Both the position numbers and the translations under genes were made by a program. 64,000 nucleotides of DNA from Levilinea saccharolytica (lineage in GTDB: Bacteria; Chloroflexota; Anaerolineae; Anaerolineales; Anaerolineaceae): assembly GCF_001306035.1 (NCBI RefSeq), contig NZ_LGCM01000035.1, forward strand, positions 1-64,000, in the 5' to 3' direction. Under the pieces are notes generated by a model. The model saw only the letters and a program-made list of their open reading frames with translations, had not been told where the DNA came from and did not search any database. Of this stretch, positions 41,945 to 49,316 are shown piece by piece. Positions within the stretch are counted from its first letter, which is position 1. Each line of letters begins with the position of its first letter.

Positions 41945-43369
41945 TCACCGGAGCGGTGATTCATCATCCATTTCATCCCATGTCGCAAACCGGCGCAAGG
42001 GCAGCCCCAGTGCCTGCCATGCATCGCGGGCCTCAGCTGAAATAAACAGACTCCCAGCCACCACAACCGCCGCCGAACTGCCCGCCAGGGTCATGGCGCG
42101 TTGCAGCGCCGTCCGCGCCGGCCGCACTATTTCCACCGGGCGCCCAAAACGCCGCACCAAAGCGGCCAGATCTTCTGCCTTGGCTGCCCGCGGATGAAAG
42201 GATTCAGTCACCACCACCTGCCGCACCCGCGGCAGCAGTTCCGCGAACATCCCCTCTAAATCCTTGTCTTCCGAGGCCCCAAACAGCAGCACAACCGGTC
42301 TCCCCGGAAGGTAATCTTCAATCGCCAGCCGCAGCCGCAGCGCGGAATCGCGGTTATGGGCTGAATCAACCACCACCGGCGGTTCCTGCCGCAGCACCTC
42401 AAAACGACCTGGCCAAAAGACCTCGGCAAAGCCGCGCTGAATGGCCGCGTCCTCCACCGGCAGACCGGCTTCGCGCACGCTCAGCAAAGCCGCGTAAGCC
42501 GTGGCCGCGTTCTCCACCTGATGATAACCCAACAAAGGCGTGCGCAGCTGCACCGGCCCATGCGGCCCGTCGCCGCCCGCGTCTATCCAGCGGTTCACGG
42601 TTTCTTGCTCTTCGGCCCGCCATACCAGGAATGTTTGTCCATCCATCTGGTGTGTCCAGTCAGCGAACAGCACATCTCGCCCCACCACCGTCAGCGCAGA
42701 TTGCCGGCTTTCGGCCGTGTGCTCGATCACTTCCAGCGCTTCCATCTTTTGCGGTGCGCTGACCACTGGCCTGCCCGGCTTGATGATCCCGGCTTTCTCT
42801 GCCGCAATCTGTCCCAAGGTGCTGCCCAACAGGTTCATATGGTCATAGGAAATCGATGTGATCACCGAGACTAACGGAGAAACCACGTTCGTGGCGTCCA
42901 GCCGCCCCCCCAGCCCCACCTCAATCACCGCTGCCGTGGCCCCCTGGCGCGCAAAAAACAAAAACGCCGCCGCTGTGGTCAGCTCAAAGGTGGTCAGTTG
43001 CGGTATCTCCGCCGCCACCGGTTTCATCTCCGCCACCAGGTCGGCCAGCTGCCGATGCGAAATCAATCTTCCGTCCAACTGCATCCGTTCGGAAAAATCT
43101 TGCAGATGGGGAGAGGTGTAAAACCCCACCCGATACCCCGCCGCGGTCAACACCGAGGCAATCATGGCTGCTGTAGAGCCTTTGCCCTTGGTGCCGGCCA
43201 CATGCACAATGGGGTAGCGCTGCTGTGGGTTCCCCAGCCGCTCCAACAGGCGCTCCATGCGTGATAAATCAAATTTCTCAGGCGAAAATTGCAGCGCCCG
43301 CGTCATGCTGTAATCCACAAAACTGTACAGGTAGGTTAACGCCTCTTGATAAGCGGTCTCAGTATCCAT
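41945..43369 (-). CDS. folC: Bifunctional folylpolyglutamate synthase / dihydrofolate synthase
   Basis: 474 residues from the ATG at 43369, preceded by AAGGA at 5 bases; in-frame starts farther upstream have no site. The ATP-binding motif VHVAGTKGKGST and the Mur-ligase-like signatures VIEVGLGGRLDATN, SYDHMNLLG and VVVDSAHN are present. It adds glutamate to dihydropteroate and folates. Its own promoter lies at 43423-43451 and lon follows downstream. Confidence 0.94.
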   Translation of the reverse strand: MDTETAYQEALTYLYSFVDYSMTRALQFSPEKFDLSRMERLLERLGNPQQRYPIVHVAGTKGKGSTAAMIASVLTAAGYRVGFYTSPHLQDFSERMQLDGRLISHRQLADLVAEMKPVAAEIPQLTTFELTTAAAFLFFARQGATAAVIEVGLGGRLDATNVVSPLVSVITSISYDHMNLLGSTLGQIAAEKAGIIKPGRPVVSAPQKMEALEVIEHTAESRQSALTVVGRDVLFADWTHQMDGQTFLVWRAEEQETVNRWIDAGGDGPHGPVQLRTPLLGYHQVENAATAYAALLSVREAGLPVEDAAIQRGFAEVFWPGRFEVLRQEPPVVVDSAHNRDSALRLRLAIEDYLPGRPVVLLFGASEDKDLEGMFAELLPRVRQVVVTESFHPRAAKAEDLAALVRRFGRPVEIVRPARTALQRAMTLAGSSAAVVVAGSLFISAEARDAWQALGLPLRRFATWDEMDDESPLR

Positions 43370-43422
43370 CCAGGTCCTTTTCATGCCGGCTTCTTGCTCC
43401 CCGGCAGGCATTTGTGTCAGGC

Positions 43423-43451
43423 ATTGTACCCGGCGCTGACCCAATCCGCAA
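43423..43451 (-). promoter_or_regulatory. folC(-lon) promoter
   Basis: On the minus strand: TTGCGG (43451-43446), a 17-base spacer and TACAAT (43428-43423). Confidence 0.65.
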
Positions 43452-43488
43452 GAGGGAAGCCCAGCGGCAAATCGCAGCGCAGCATGAA

Positions 43489-43524
43489 TTGACTCTCTCC
43501 CTTCAATGCATTAAAGTAAATGCA
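43489..43524 (+). promoter_or_regulatory. Promoter with overlapping inverted repeat upstream of DUF503 gene
   Basis: TTGACT (43489-43494), a 17-base spacer and TAAAGT (43512-43517). The -10 is embedded in the perfect inverted repeat TGCATT-6-AATGCA (43507-43524), the layout of an operator for a dimeric repressor. Confidence 0.55.
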
Positions 43525-43554
43525 TCTTGACTGACAGAGGTTTTGAGATCCGCG

Positions 43555-43839
43555 ATGGTCATTGGCATCCTCACTCTGCACATCGAAATCCCCGGCTGCC
43601 GCTCGCTGAAGGAGAAACGCAGCCAGATTAAGCCTGTCTTGACCCGTCTGCACCGCGAATTTAACCTCTCCACCGCAGAGCTGGATCTCCAGGATCACCG
43701 GTCTCAGGCGGTCATTGGCGCAGCTCTGCTCACCTCAGATCGTAATGTAGCCCAGGCCAGCCTGATGAACGTCCTCACCTACTTTGAGAATCACTGGCCT
43801 GACCTTCCTGTTCTCCAACACCAAATCGAGTTAATCTAG
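43555..43839 (+). CDS. DUF503 family protein (YlxP-like)
   Basis: 94 residues from the ATG at 43555; a TTG 12 bases upstream is less likely. The pattern GILTLHIEIPGCRSLKEKR and the later AELDLQDHRSQAVIGAALLTSD match the DUF503/YlxP family, a small ferredoxin-like fold protein often found near translation genes (infB, rbfA) in Firmicutes and Thermus. Function not established. The gene is followed 9 bases later by an SDR gene with its own AGGAGG site. Confidence 0.88.
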   Translation: MVIGILTLHIEIPGCRSLKEKRSQIKPVLTRLHREFNLSTAELDLQDHRSQAVIGAALLTSDRNVAQASLMNVLTYFENHWPDLPVLQHQIELI

Positions 43840-43848
43840 GAGGCTTCA

Positions 43849-44640
43849 ATGGACCTTAACCTCAAAGGGAAAGTTGCCCTCATCACCGGCGCCAGCCGCG
43901 GCCTGGGCTATGCCACTGCTCTGCTGCTGGCCCAAGAAGGCTGCCGCATCGCCCTCAACAGCCGCGGCGGCCAAACCCTCACCCAGGCCGCCGAGAAAAT
44001 TCACCAGGAAACCGGCGCTCAGGTGCAGCCCATCCCCGCCGATATGACCTCTCCCGAAGGCCCAGCCGCCGCCGTCAAAGACACCCTGTCCGCTTTCGGC
44101 AGCCTGGATCTGCTGGTATGCAACGCGGGCGGTCCGCCTTCCGGCGCTTTCGAAACCTTTGATGATGCCACCTGGGAAAAAGCCGTTGATCTCTCTTTCC
44201 TCAGTCAGGTGCGCCTCATCCGCGCCGCCTTGCCCACCCTGCGCCAATCTTCTGCCGCTTCGGTGCTCACCATCACATCTTATTCTGTCAAGCAGCCCAT
44301 CCCCAATCTGGTGCTTTCGAACAGCATCCGCGCTGCCACCGTCGGCCTTACCAAGTCCCTTGCGTTGGAACTGGGCCCTCAGGGTATCCGCTTCAACTCC
44401 ATCCTCCCCGGCTGGACCGAGACCGAACGCGTGCGCGACCTGATGGAATTCCGCGCCCAGAAGAACAATACCAGCGTGGAAGAGGAAATTCAAAAGCAGG
44501 CCGCCGAAAGCCCCTTGGGCCGTCTGGCCAAACCGGAAGAATTTGCCCGCGCTGCCGTTTTCCTGCTTTCCCCAGCCGCTTCCTACATCACCGGGGTCAT
44601 GCTCACCGTAGAAGGCGGCATGTACAAAGGTGTTCTCTAA
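43849..44640 (+). CDS. Short-chain dehydrogenase/reductase-like protein without the catalytic Tyr and Lys
   Basis: 263 residues. The Rossmann cofactor motif TGASRGLG (14-21) and the NAG motif (92-94) are intact. Ser144 is at the expected catalytic serine position, but 13 residues on, where YxxxK should be, the sequence reads S157-N-S-I-R161: Tyr is Ser (codon 44317-44319) and Lys is Arg. A divergent subgroup of SDRs annotated as ketoacyl-ACP-reductase-like is known to have this substitution. It may use another mechanism or only bind cofactor. AGGAGG precedes the ATG and a strong terminator follows. Confidence 0.9.
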   Translation: MDLNLKGKVALITGASRGLGYATALLLAQEGCRIALNSRGGQTLTQAAEKIHQETGAQVQPIPADMTSPEGPAAAVKDTLSAFGSLDLLVCNAGGPPSGAFETFDDATWEKAVDLSFLSQVRLIRAALPTLRQSSAASVLTITSYSVKQPIPNLVLSNSIRAATVGLTKSLALELGPQGIRFNSILPGWTETERVRDLMEFRAQKNNTSVEEEIQKQAAESPLGRLAKPEEFARAAVFLLSPAASYITGVMLTVEGGMYKGVL

Positions 44641-44662
44641 CGCCTACCCCCTGGTCCACCCC

Positions 44663-44696
44663 ACACCCTGCCCCACCTATCGGCAGGGTGTTTTTT
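44663..44696 (+). terminator. Terminator after the DUF503/SDR pair
   Basis: CACCCTGCC (44664-44672) pairs perfectly with GGCAGGGTG (44682-44690) and is followed by TTTTTT. Confidence 0.93.
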
Positions 44697-44727
44697 CATC
44701 CTGCCGCCCAAGGTGCAAAAAAACGGG

Positions 44728-44733
44728 TACAAT
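44728..44733 (+). promoter_or_regulatory. -10 box of the radical SAM gene pair
   Basis: TACAAT lies 38 bases before the TTG start at 44772; the -35 is not clear. Confidence 0.4.
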
Positions 44734-44771
44734 TAGGCACATTTTGGCCGAATACAACAAAGGATGAGAGC

Positions 44772-46679
44772 TTGTTAACTCCCCAAGAGATTCAGGACCG
44801 CCTCGAGCGGATTTTATTAACGGTTGAAAAACCAGGCCGCTACCACGGCGGCGAATTTAATCAGGTGCGCAAACCCTGGGATTCCGTTTCCACCCATGTT
44901 GCCCTGATCTTCCCGGATATCTACGACATCGGCTTGCCCAACCTGGGTCTGGCTATCTTCTACGAATCCCTCAACCAACGCCCAGACGTGCTCGCCGAGC
45001 GCGCCTACGCCCCTTGGCTGGATATGGAAGCCGCTATGCGGCAGGCCGACATCCCGCTCTATGCCCTGGAATCCCGCCGCGCCCTGGCCGACTTTGACAT
45101 CCTCGCCTTCACCCTGCCCTACGAGACCCTTTTCACCAACACCCTCAACCTCCTCGATCTGGCGCAAATCCCCCTGCGTTCAGCAGAACGTGGGGACAAT
45201 CATCCCCTGGTCATCGCCGGCGGACACACCGCCTACAACCCCGAGCCAATGGCCCCCTTCATCGATGCCTTTGTGGTCGGCGAAGGCGAAGAGGTCATCC
45301 ATGAGATCGTCGCCGCGCATCAGGCCTGGAAAACCTCGAACGCTCCTCGTCCCGCTCTGCTGGAGCGCCTGGCTCAGATTTCCGGCGTGTATGTGCCCTC
45401 CTTCTACGAGCCGGAATATCACCCCGATGGAACCATCGCCCAGGTACGCTGCATTCACCCTTCCGCACCCCCAACCATCCTCAAGCGCATCGTCCCCACC
45501 CTGCCGCCTCCGCCGACGCGCTTCCTGGTTCCCAACATTGATGTCGTCCATAACCGCATCGCCGTGGAAATCATGCGCGGCTGCACCCGCGGCTGTCGTT
45601 TTTGTCACGCCGGGGTCATCAACCGCCCCGTTCGCGAGCGCCCCGTGGCCGAGGTCGTCGACGCCATCCAACAAGCCCTGACCTCCACCGGCTTTGAAGA
45701 GGTCGCTCTGCTCTCCCTCTCCTCCTCCGATTACCGACCCATCCTCGAACTGGTCGAAACCATGTCGGAGCGCTTTGCACAGCGTCACCTGACCATTTCT
45801 CTGCCTTCTTTACGTATTGATTCCTTCTCCATTGACCTCATGGAAAAACTGCGCGGATCACGGCAGGGCGGTTTCACCCTCGCCCCCGAGGCCGCCTCCG
45901 ACCGCATGCGCCGCATCATCAACAAGCCCATCGCCTCCCAGCAGCTCCTGGACACGGCCCGCGCCATCTACAGCCGCGGCTGGACGACCGTCAAGCTCTA
46001 TTTCATGATCGGTCAGCCCGGAGAGACGATGGAGGATGTGCAGGCCATTGTGGACCTGTGCAAAGCCGTCCTACGCGAAGGCCGCTCGGTCATCGGCAGG
46101 CGTGCCAACCTCAACATCGGCCTGGGCACCCTGGTTCCCAAACCGCACACACCTTTCCAATGGGCTGCCACCAATTCCTTCGATCTCATCCGCTCTAAAC
46201 TGCGTATCGTTCGGGATGAACTGCGTACCGCCGGGGTAAAAGTCACCTGGACCGACCCGCACGACACCCTGCTCGAATCCTGGCTCAGCCGCGGTGACCG
46301 GCGCATGGCCGAAGTGGTCTACGCCGCCTGGAAGCGCGGGGTCAAATTTGACGCCTGGCAAGATCAGCACAATTTTGAATCCTGGCAGGCTGCCTTCGAA
46401 GAAGCTGGCCTCGATCCCGATTTTTACAGTCACCGTGAACGCCCCCTGGATGAGATTTTCCCCTGGGATCACATCTCCCCCGGCGTTCGCAAAAGCTACC
46501 TGATTCAGGAATTCAAGATGAGCCAAGAAGAATGTCTGCGCCCTGATTGCCGCGAACAGTGCTACGCCTGCGGTATTCTGCCGGCTTTCAACGAAATGCG
46601 CCGCTCCCTCGGCGAGGATGAATGGTTCTGTCCCATTCCCGCCCCCCGCTCAACCCCCGTTCCGGAGGAAACCGCATGA
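44772..46679 (+). CDS. TIGR03960-type B12-binding-like radical SAM protein
   Basis: 635 residues from a TTG at 44772 next to AAAGGATGAGAG. The frame is open further upstream, but a GTG there lies inside the terminator hairpin, so the shorter form is preferred. The N-terminal half has a B12-binding-like fold. The radical SAM cluster motif is CTRGCRFC (CxxxCxxC), preceded by VEIMRG. The C-terminal region carries additional cysteines (ECLRPDCREQCYACG) that may bind a second cluster. The family almost always occurs with the gene that follows; its reaction is unknown to me. An RNA- or protein-modifying role is a guess from its broad bacterial spread. Confidence 0.9.
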   Translation: MLTPQEIQDRLERILLTVEKPGRYHGGEFNQVRKPWDSVSTHVALIFPDIYDIGLPNLGLAIFYESLNQRPDVLAERAYAPWLDMEAAMRQADIPLYALESRRALADFDILAFTLPYETLFTNTLNLLDLAQIPLRSAERGDNHPLVIAGGHTAYNPEPMAPFIDAFVVGEGEEVIHEIVAAHQAWKTSNAPRPALLERLAQISGVYVPSFYEPEYHPDGTIAQVRCIHPSAPPTILKRIVPTLPPPPTRFLVPNIDVVHNRIAVEIMRGCTRGCRFCHAGVINRPVRERPVAEVVDAIQQALTSTGFEEVALLSLSSSDYRPILELVETMSERFAQRHLTISLPSLRIDSFSIDLMEKLRGSRQGGFTLAPEAASDRMRRIINKPIASQQLLDTARAIYSRGWTTVKLYFMIGQPGETMEDVQAIVDLCKAVLREGRSVIGRRANLNIGLGTLVPKPHTPFQWAATNSFDLIRSKLRIVRDELRTAGVKVTWTDPHDTLLESWLSRGDRRMAEVVYAAWKRGVKFDAWQDQHNFESWQAAFEEAGLDPDFYSHRERPLDEIFPWDHISPGVRKSYLIQEFKMSQEECLRPDCREQCYACGILPAFNEMRRSLGEDEWFCPIPAPRSTPVPEETA

Positions 46680-47308
46680 CCATCCGCTGCCGGATCCTGT
46701 ACACCAAGGGACCAGACCTGCGCTACACCGCCAATCTGGATGTTCACCGCATTTGGGAGCGCACCTTCCGCCGCGCACAGCTTCCCCTGGCCTATTCCCA
46801 GGGCTTTCATCCCCAACCCCGCCTCAACCAGGCCTGCCCCCTGCCCCTAGGTATGACCAGTCAGGCTGAGGTACTGGACGCCTGGCTGGAGGAAGACCTC
46901 CCACCCGCCCAGGTGCAATCCGCCCTGCAAAAAGCCGCCCCTCCGGGGTTACTCATTCAGCAAGTTGAAATCGTGGATCTTAGCTTGCCGTCCCTGCAAA
47001 CCCAGGTGCGTTCTGCCGAATACACCCTCTGGCTGCTCGATCCGCCGTCCCTCGAAGCCCTTCGCGCCGCCGTAGACGACCTGCTGGCCGCTTCTGAACT
47101 CATGCGCGTGCGCCGCGAAAAGCAGTACAACTTGCGCCCGCTCGTTGAGTCCCTCACCGTGGCCTCCAGCCAACCGCCGACCCTGCACATGCAGCTTTCC
47201 GCCCGCGAAGGCGCCACCGGACGCCCAGAAGAAGTTCTGGACGCCCTCGGCATTCCTGCCAACGCGGCCCGCGTCGAACGCACTGCCCTGCATTTTCAAT
47301 CCTCCTGA
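46676..47308 (+). CDS. TIGR03936 / DUF2344 radical-SAM-associated protein
   Basis: 210 residues from the ATG at 46676, which overlaps the stop of the radical SAM gene by 4 bases (ATGA). The pattern YTKGPDLRYTANLDVHRIWERTFRRA followed by YSQGFHPQPRL matches DUF2344, a companion that is fused to or follows TIGR03960 proteins. The tight coupling suggests a complex with the radical SAM enzyme. Function unknown. Confidence 0.88.
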   Translation: MTIRCRILYTKGPDLRYTANLDVHRIWERTFRRAQLPLAYSQGFHPQPRLNQACPLPLGMTSQAEVLDAWLEEDLPPAQVQSALQKAAPPGLLIQQVEIVDLSLPSLQTQVRSAEYTLWLLDPPSLEALRAAVDDLLAASELMRVRREKQYNLRPLVESLTVASSQPPTLHMQLSAREGATGRPEEVLDALGIPANAARVERTALHFQSS

Positions 47309-47331
47309 ATTTTTCCCCTGCGGAGATCGCT

Positions 47332-48321
47332 GTGGCCCTCCTGGTATCCATCTTCTTCGGTTTTGTGCCCATGCTCCTCTTTGCTGTCTTTGTCTACTGG
47401 CTCGACCGGTACGAAAAAGAACCGAAGATTTTGCTGGGCGCGGCCTTCACCTGGGGCGCGCTGGTGGCCGCTGGGCTTTCTTTTGTGCTCAACACCTCGG
47501 TTGGTGTGGGTGTATACCTGCTCACTGGCTCCGAGATGGCCGCGGAGATCACCAGTTCCACCCTGGCCGCCCCCATCATCGAAGAAATCTTTAAGGGGTT
47601 GGCTGTCCTTCTGGTTTTTCTGGTCTTCCGCAACGAATTTGACTCCATCCTGGACGGCCTCATCTATGCCGCCGTCACAGCGCTGGGTTTTGCCGCCACC
47701 GAAAACGCTTTTTACATCTACAATTACGGTTACCAGCAGGACGGCTGGAGCGGCATTTTTGCGCTGGTCATCATCCGCGTTCTAATTGTCGGCTGGCAGC
47801 ACCCTTTTTACACCTCCTTCACCGGCATTGGCCTGGCTGCAGCGCGCCTCAGCAAATCCTCCACCGTCAAGATCCTGGCCCCCCTGGCGGGCCTCACCGC
47901 CGCCGCTTTCACCCATTCCGTGCACAACCTCATCGCCAGCGTCGTCCCTGGCCTGGGCGGGTTCGTCTTTGGCAGCCTGCTCGATTGGCTGGGTTGGGCG
48001 CTCATGTTCGCTTTCGTGCTCTACCGCGTCTACGCCGAAAAACGACTGCTGGTTCAGCACTTACAAGAAGAGATTGCTCTTGGCGTCCTCACCGCCCCCC
48101 AATACCAGACGGCCTGCTCGCCTTGGAGCCGCACCGCTGCCCATATGAACGCCCTCTTCAACGGCCGCTACACGGCCACGCGCCGCTTTTATCGCCTGTG
48201 CGGCGAACTGGCCCACAAGAAACACCAGTTGGCCAAATTGGGTGATGAGCAAGGCAATCAACGGATCATCGACCGCCTGCGCACCGAGATGCAGTCCCTC
48301 TCGCCCACCGCCGCCGCCTGA
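47332..48321 (+). CDS. PrsW-family intramembrane metalloprotease
   Basis: 329 residues from a GTG at 47332 with GGAG upstream. About eight hydrophobic segments. PrsW/CPBP-like motifs are visible: EEIFKG (EExxK), GFAATEN and HSVHN, together supplying Glu and His metal ligands within membrane helices. PrsW proteins cut membrane substrates such as anti-sigma factors at site 1. The hydrophilic C-terminal ~85 residues are charged. It follows DUF2344 by 23 bases. No anti-sigma factor gene is near. Confidence 0.85.
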   Translation: MALLVSIFFGFVPMLLFAVFVYWLDRYEKEPKILLGAAFTWGALVAAGLSFVLNTSVGVGVYLLTGSEMAAEITSSTLAAPIIEEIFKGLAVLLVFLVFRNEFDSILDGLIYAAVTALGFAATENAFYIYNYGYQQDGWSGIFALVIIRVLIVGWQHPFYTSFTGIGLAAARLSKSSTVKILAPLAGLTAAAFTHSVHNLIASVVPGLGGFVFGSLLDWLGWALMFAFVLYRVYAEKRLLVQHLQEEIALGVLTAPQYQTACSPWSRTAAHMNALFNGRYTATRRFYRLCGELAHKKHQLAKLGDEQGNQRIIDRLRTEMQSLSPTAAA

Positions 48322-48342
48322 TTTTCGCTCGACGCTTAACCT

Positions 48343-48370
48343 TTGCGTATCCTTTCCGCTATGGTAAAAT
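48343..48370 (+). promoter_or_regulatory. tRNA-Arg promoter
   Basis: TTGCGT (48343-48348), a 16-base spacer and TAAAAT (48365-48370), 9 bases before the tRNA 5' end. Confidence 0.55.
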
Positions 48371-48379
48371 AGTACTGTT

Positions 48380-48454
48380 GCGCCCGTAGTGAAGTGGACA
48401 TCACGTTGCCCTCCGGAGGCAGAAGCCCGAGTTCGAGTCTCGGCGGGCGCGCCA
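48380..48454 (+). tRNA. tRNA-Arg (anticodon CCG)
   Basis: The cloverleaf folds completely: acceptor GCGCCCG (48380-48386) with CGGGCGC (48444-48450), discriminator G48451, and CCA encoded at 48452-48454. The anticodon stem is TTGCC/GGCAG (one wobble) with loop CTCCGGA, anticodon CCG at 48413-48415, reading CGG codons. T arm is CCGAG-TTCGAGT-CTCGG. It is a single gene with its own promoter and terminator. Confidence 0.95.
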
Positions 48455-48461
48455 CAAACCC

Positions 48462-48488
48462 AAAACGCTCCCAATCGGGGGCGTTTTT
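48462..48488 (+). terminator. tRNA-Arg terminator
   Basis: CGCTCCC (48466-48472) pairs with GGGGGCG (48477-48483) with one wobble and an AATC loop, flanked by AAAA and followed by TTTTTT. Confidence 0.88.
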
Positions 48489-48606
48489 TATATGATTCTT
48501 GTACAGCTTTAAACTGTTTTTAATCATTTCCAGATAAAATAGAACCGATGTACAAAGATGTCACATAACCTTTAACCGTAAAACACAGGAGATCAAGCGA
48601 GGATCT

Positions 48607-49314
48607 ATGTTCAGCTTTTTGGGTGGGTATGGGTTATACCTTCTTTTCAGCCTTCCAGCTTTGCTGCTCGGCTTTTGGGCCCAGTTCAAAGTCAAAGGTG
48701 CGTTTGACCGCTATTCGCGCCAGCGCAGCTATGTGGGCCTCACCGGCGCCGAAGTTGCCCGCCGCATGTTGGATTCCAGCGGTTTGCGCTCCGTGCGGGT
48801 AGAGCAGGTCTCTGGCTTCCTCAGCGACCATTACGACCCCGCGCACAAAGTTCTGCGCCTGTCCCCCAACGTGTACGGCAGCCCCAGCCTGGCCGCCGCG
48901 GGCATCGCCGCCCACGAGGCCGGCCACGCCATTCAGGACGCGGAAAATTACGTTCCCCTGCGCTTCCGCACCGCTATGGTCCCTGCTGTGCAAATTGGCA
49001 GTTGGGTGGGTCCCATCATCTTCATGGTCGGCCTCTTCCTGGCCGGCACCATCGGCACGCAGATCGCTTGGGCCGGGCTGCTGCTCTTCGCCGCCACCGC
49101 CCTCTTTGCCTTCATCACCCTGCCGGTGGAGTTCGACGCCACCCGCCGCGCCAAGGCCTGGCTTACCACCTCAGGTGTGATCTACCAGCAGGAATCCAAG
49201 GGCATTAACGCCGTTCTGGATGCCGCCGCCCTCACCTACGTCGCCGCCGCCATTCAAGCGGTGTCCACCCTGCTGTATTACGCCTTTTTGCTCATGGGCC
49301 GCGATCGGGAATAA
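48607..49314 (+). CDS. Neutral zinc metallopeptidase, YugP-like membrane protein
   Basis: 235 residues with a hydrophobic N-terminal helix (about 5-27), two central helices (about 128-175) and one near the C terminus. The zinc-binding motif HEAGHA (HExxH) lies in AAGIAAHEAGHAIQ, and the third ligand is probably the Glu in PVEFDATRRA, as in the YugP/PF04298 family. Role in cells unknown; likely membrane protein quality control. It is followed 2 bases later by the lipoprotein gene. Confidence 0.9.
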   Translation: MFSFLGGYGLYLLFSLPALLLGFWAQFKVKGAFDRYSRQRSYVGLTGAEVARRMLDSSGLRSVRVEQVSGFLSDHYDPAHKVLRLSPNVYGSPSLAAAGIAAHEAGHAIQDAENYVPLRFRTAMVPAVQIGSWVGPIIFMVGLFLAGTIGTQIAWAGLLLFAATALFAFITLPVEFDATRRAKAWLTTSGVIYQQESKGINAVLDAAALTYVAAAIQAVSTLLYYAFLLMGRDRE

Positions 49315-49316
49315 AC

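Noticed and set aside
44688-44771. Longer N terminus for the radical SAM protein starting at GTG 44688
   Set aside because: That GTG lies inside the terminator hairpin of the previous gene, upstream of the TACAAT box. The TTG at 44772 next to a ribosome-binding site is more plausible.
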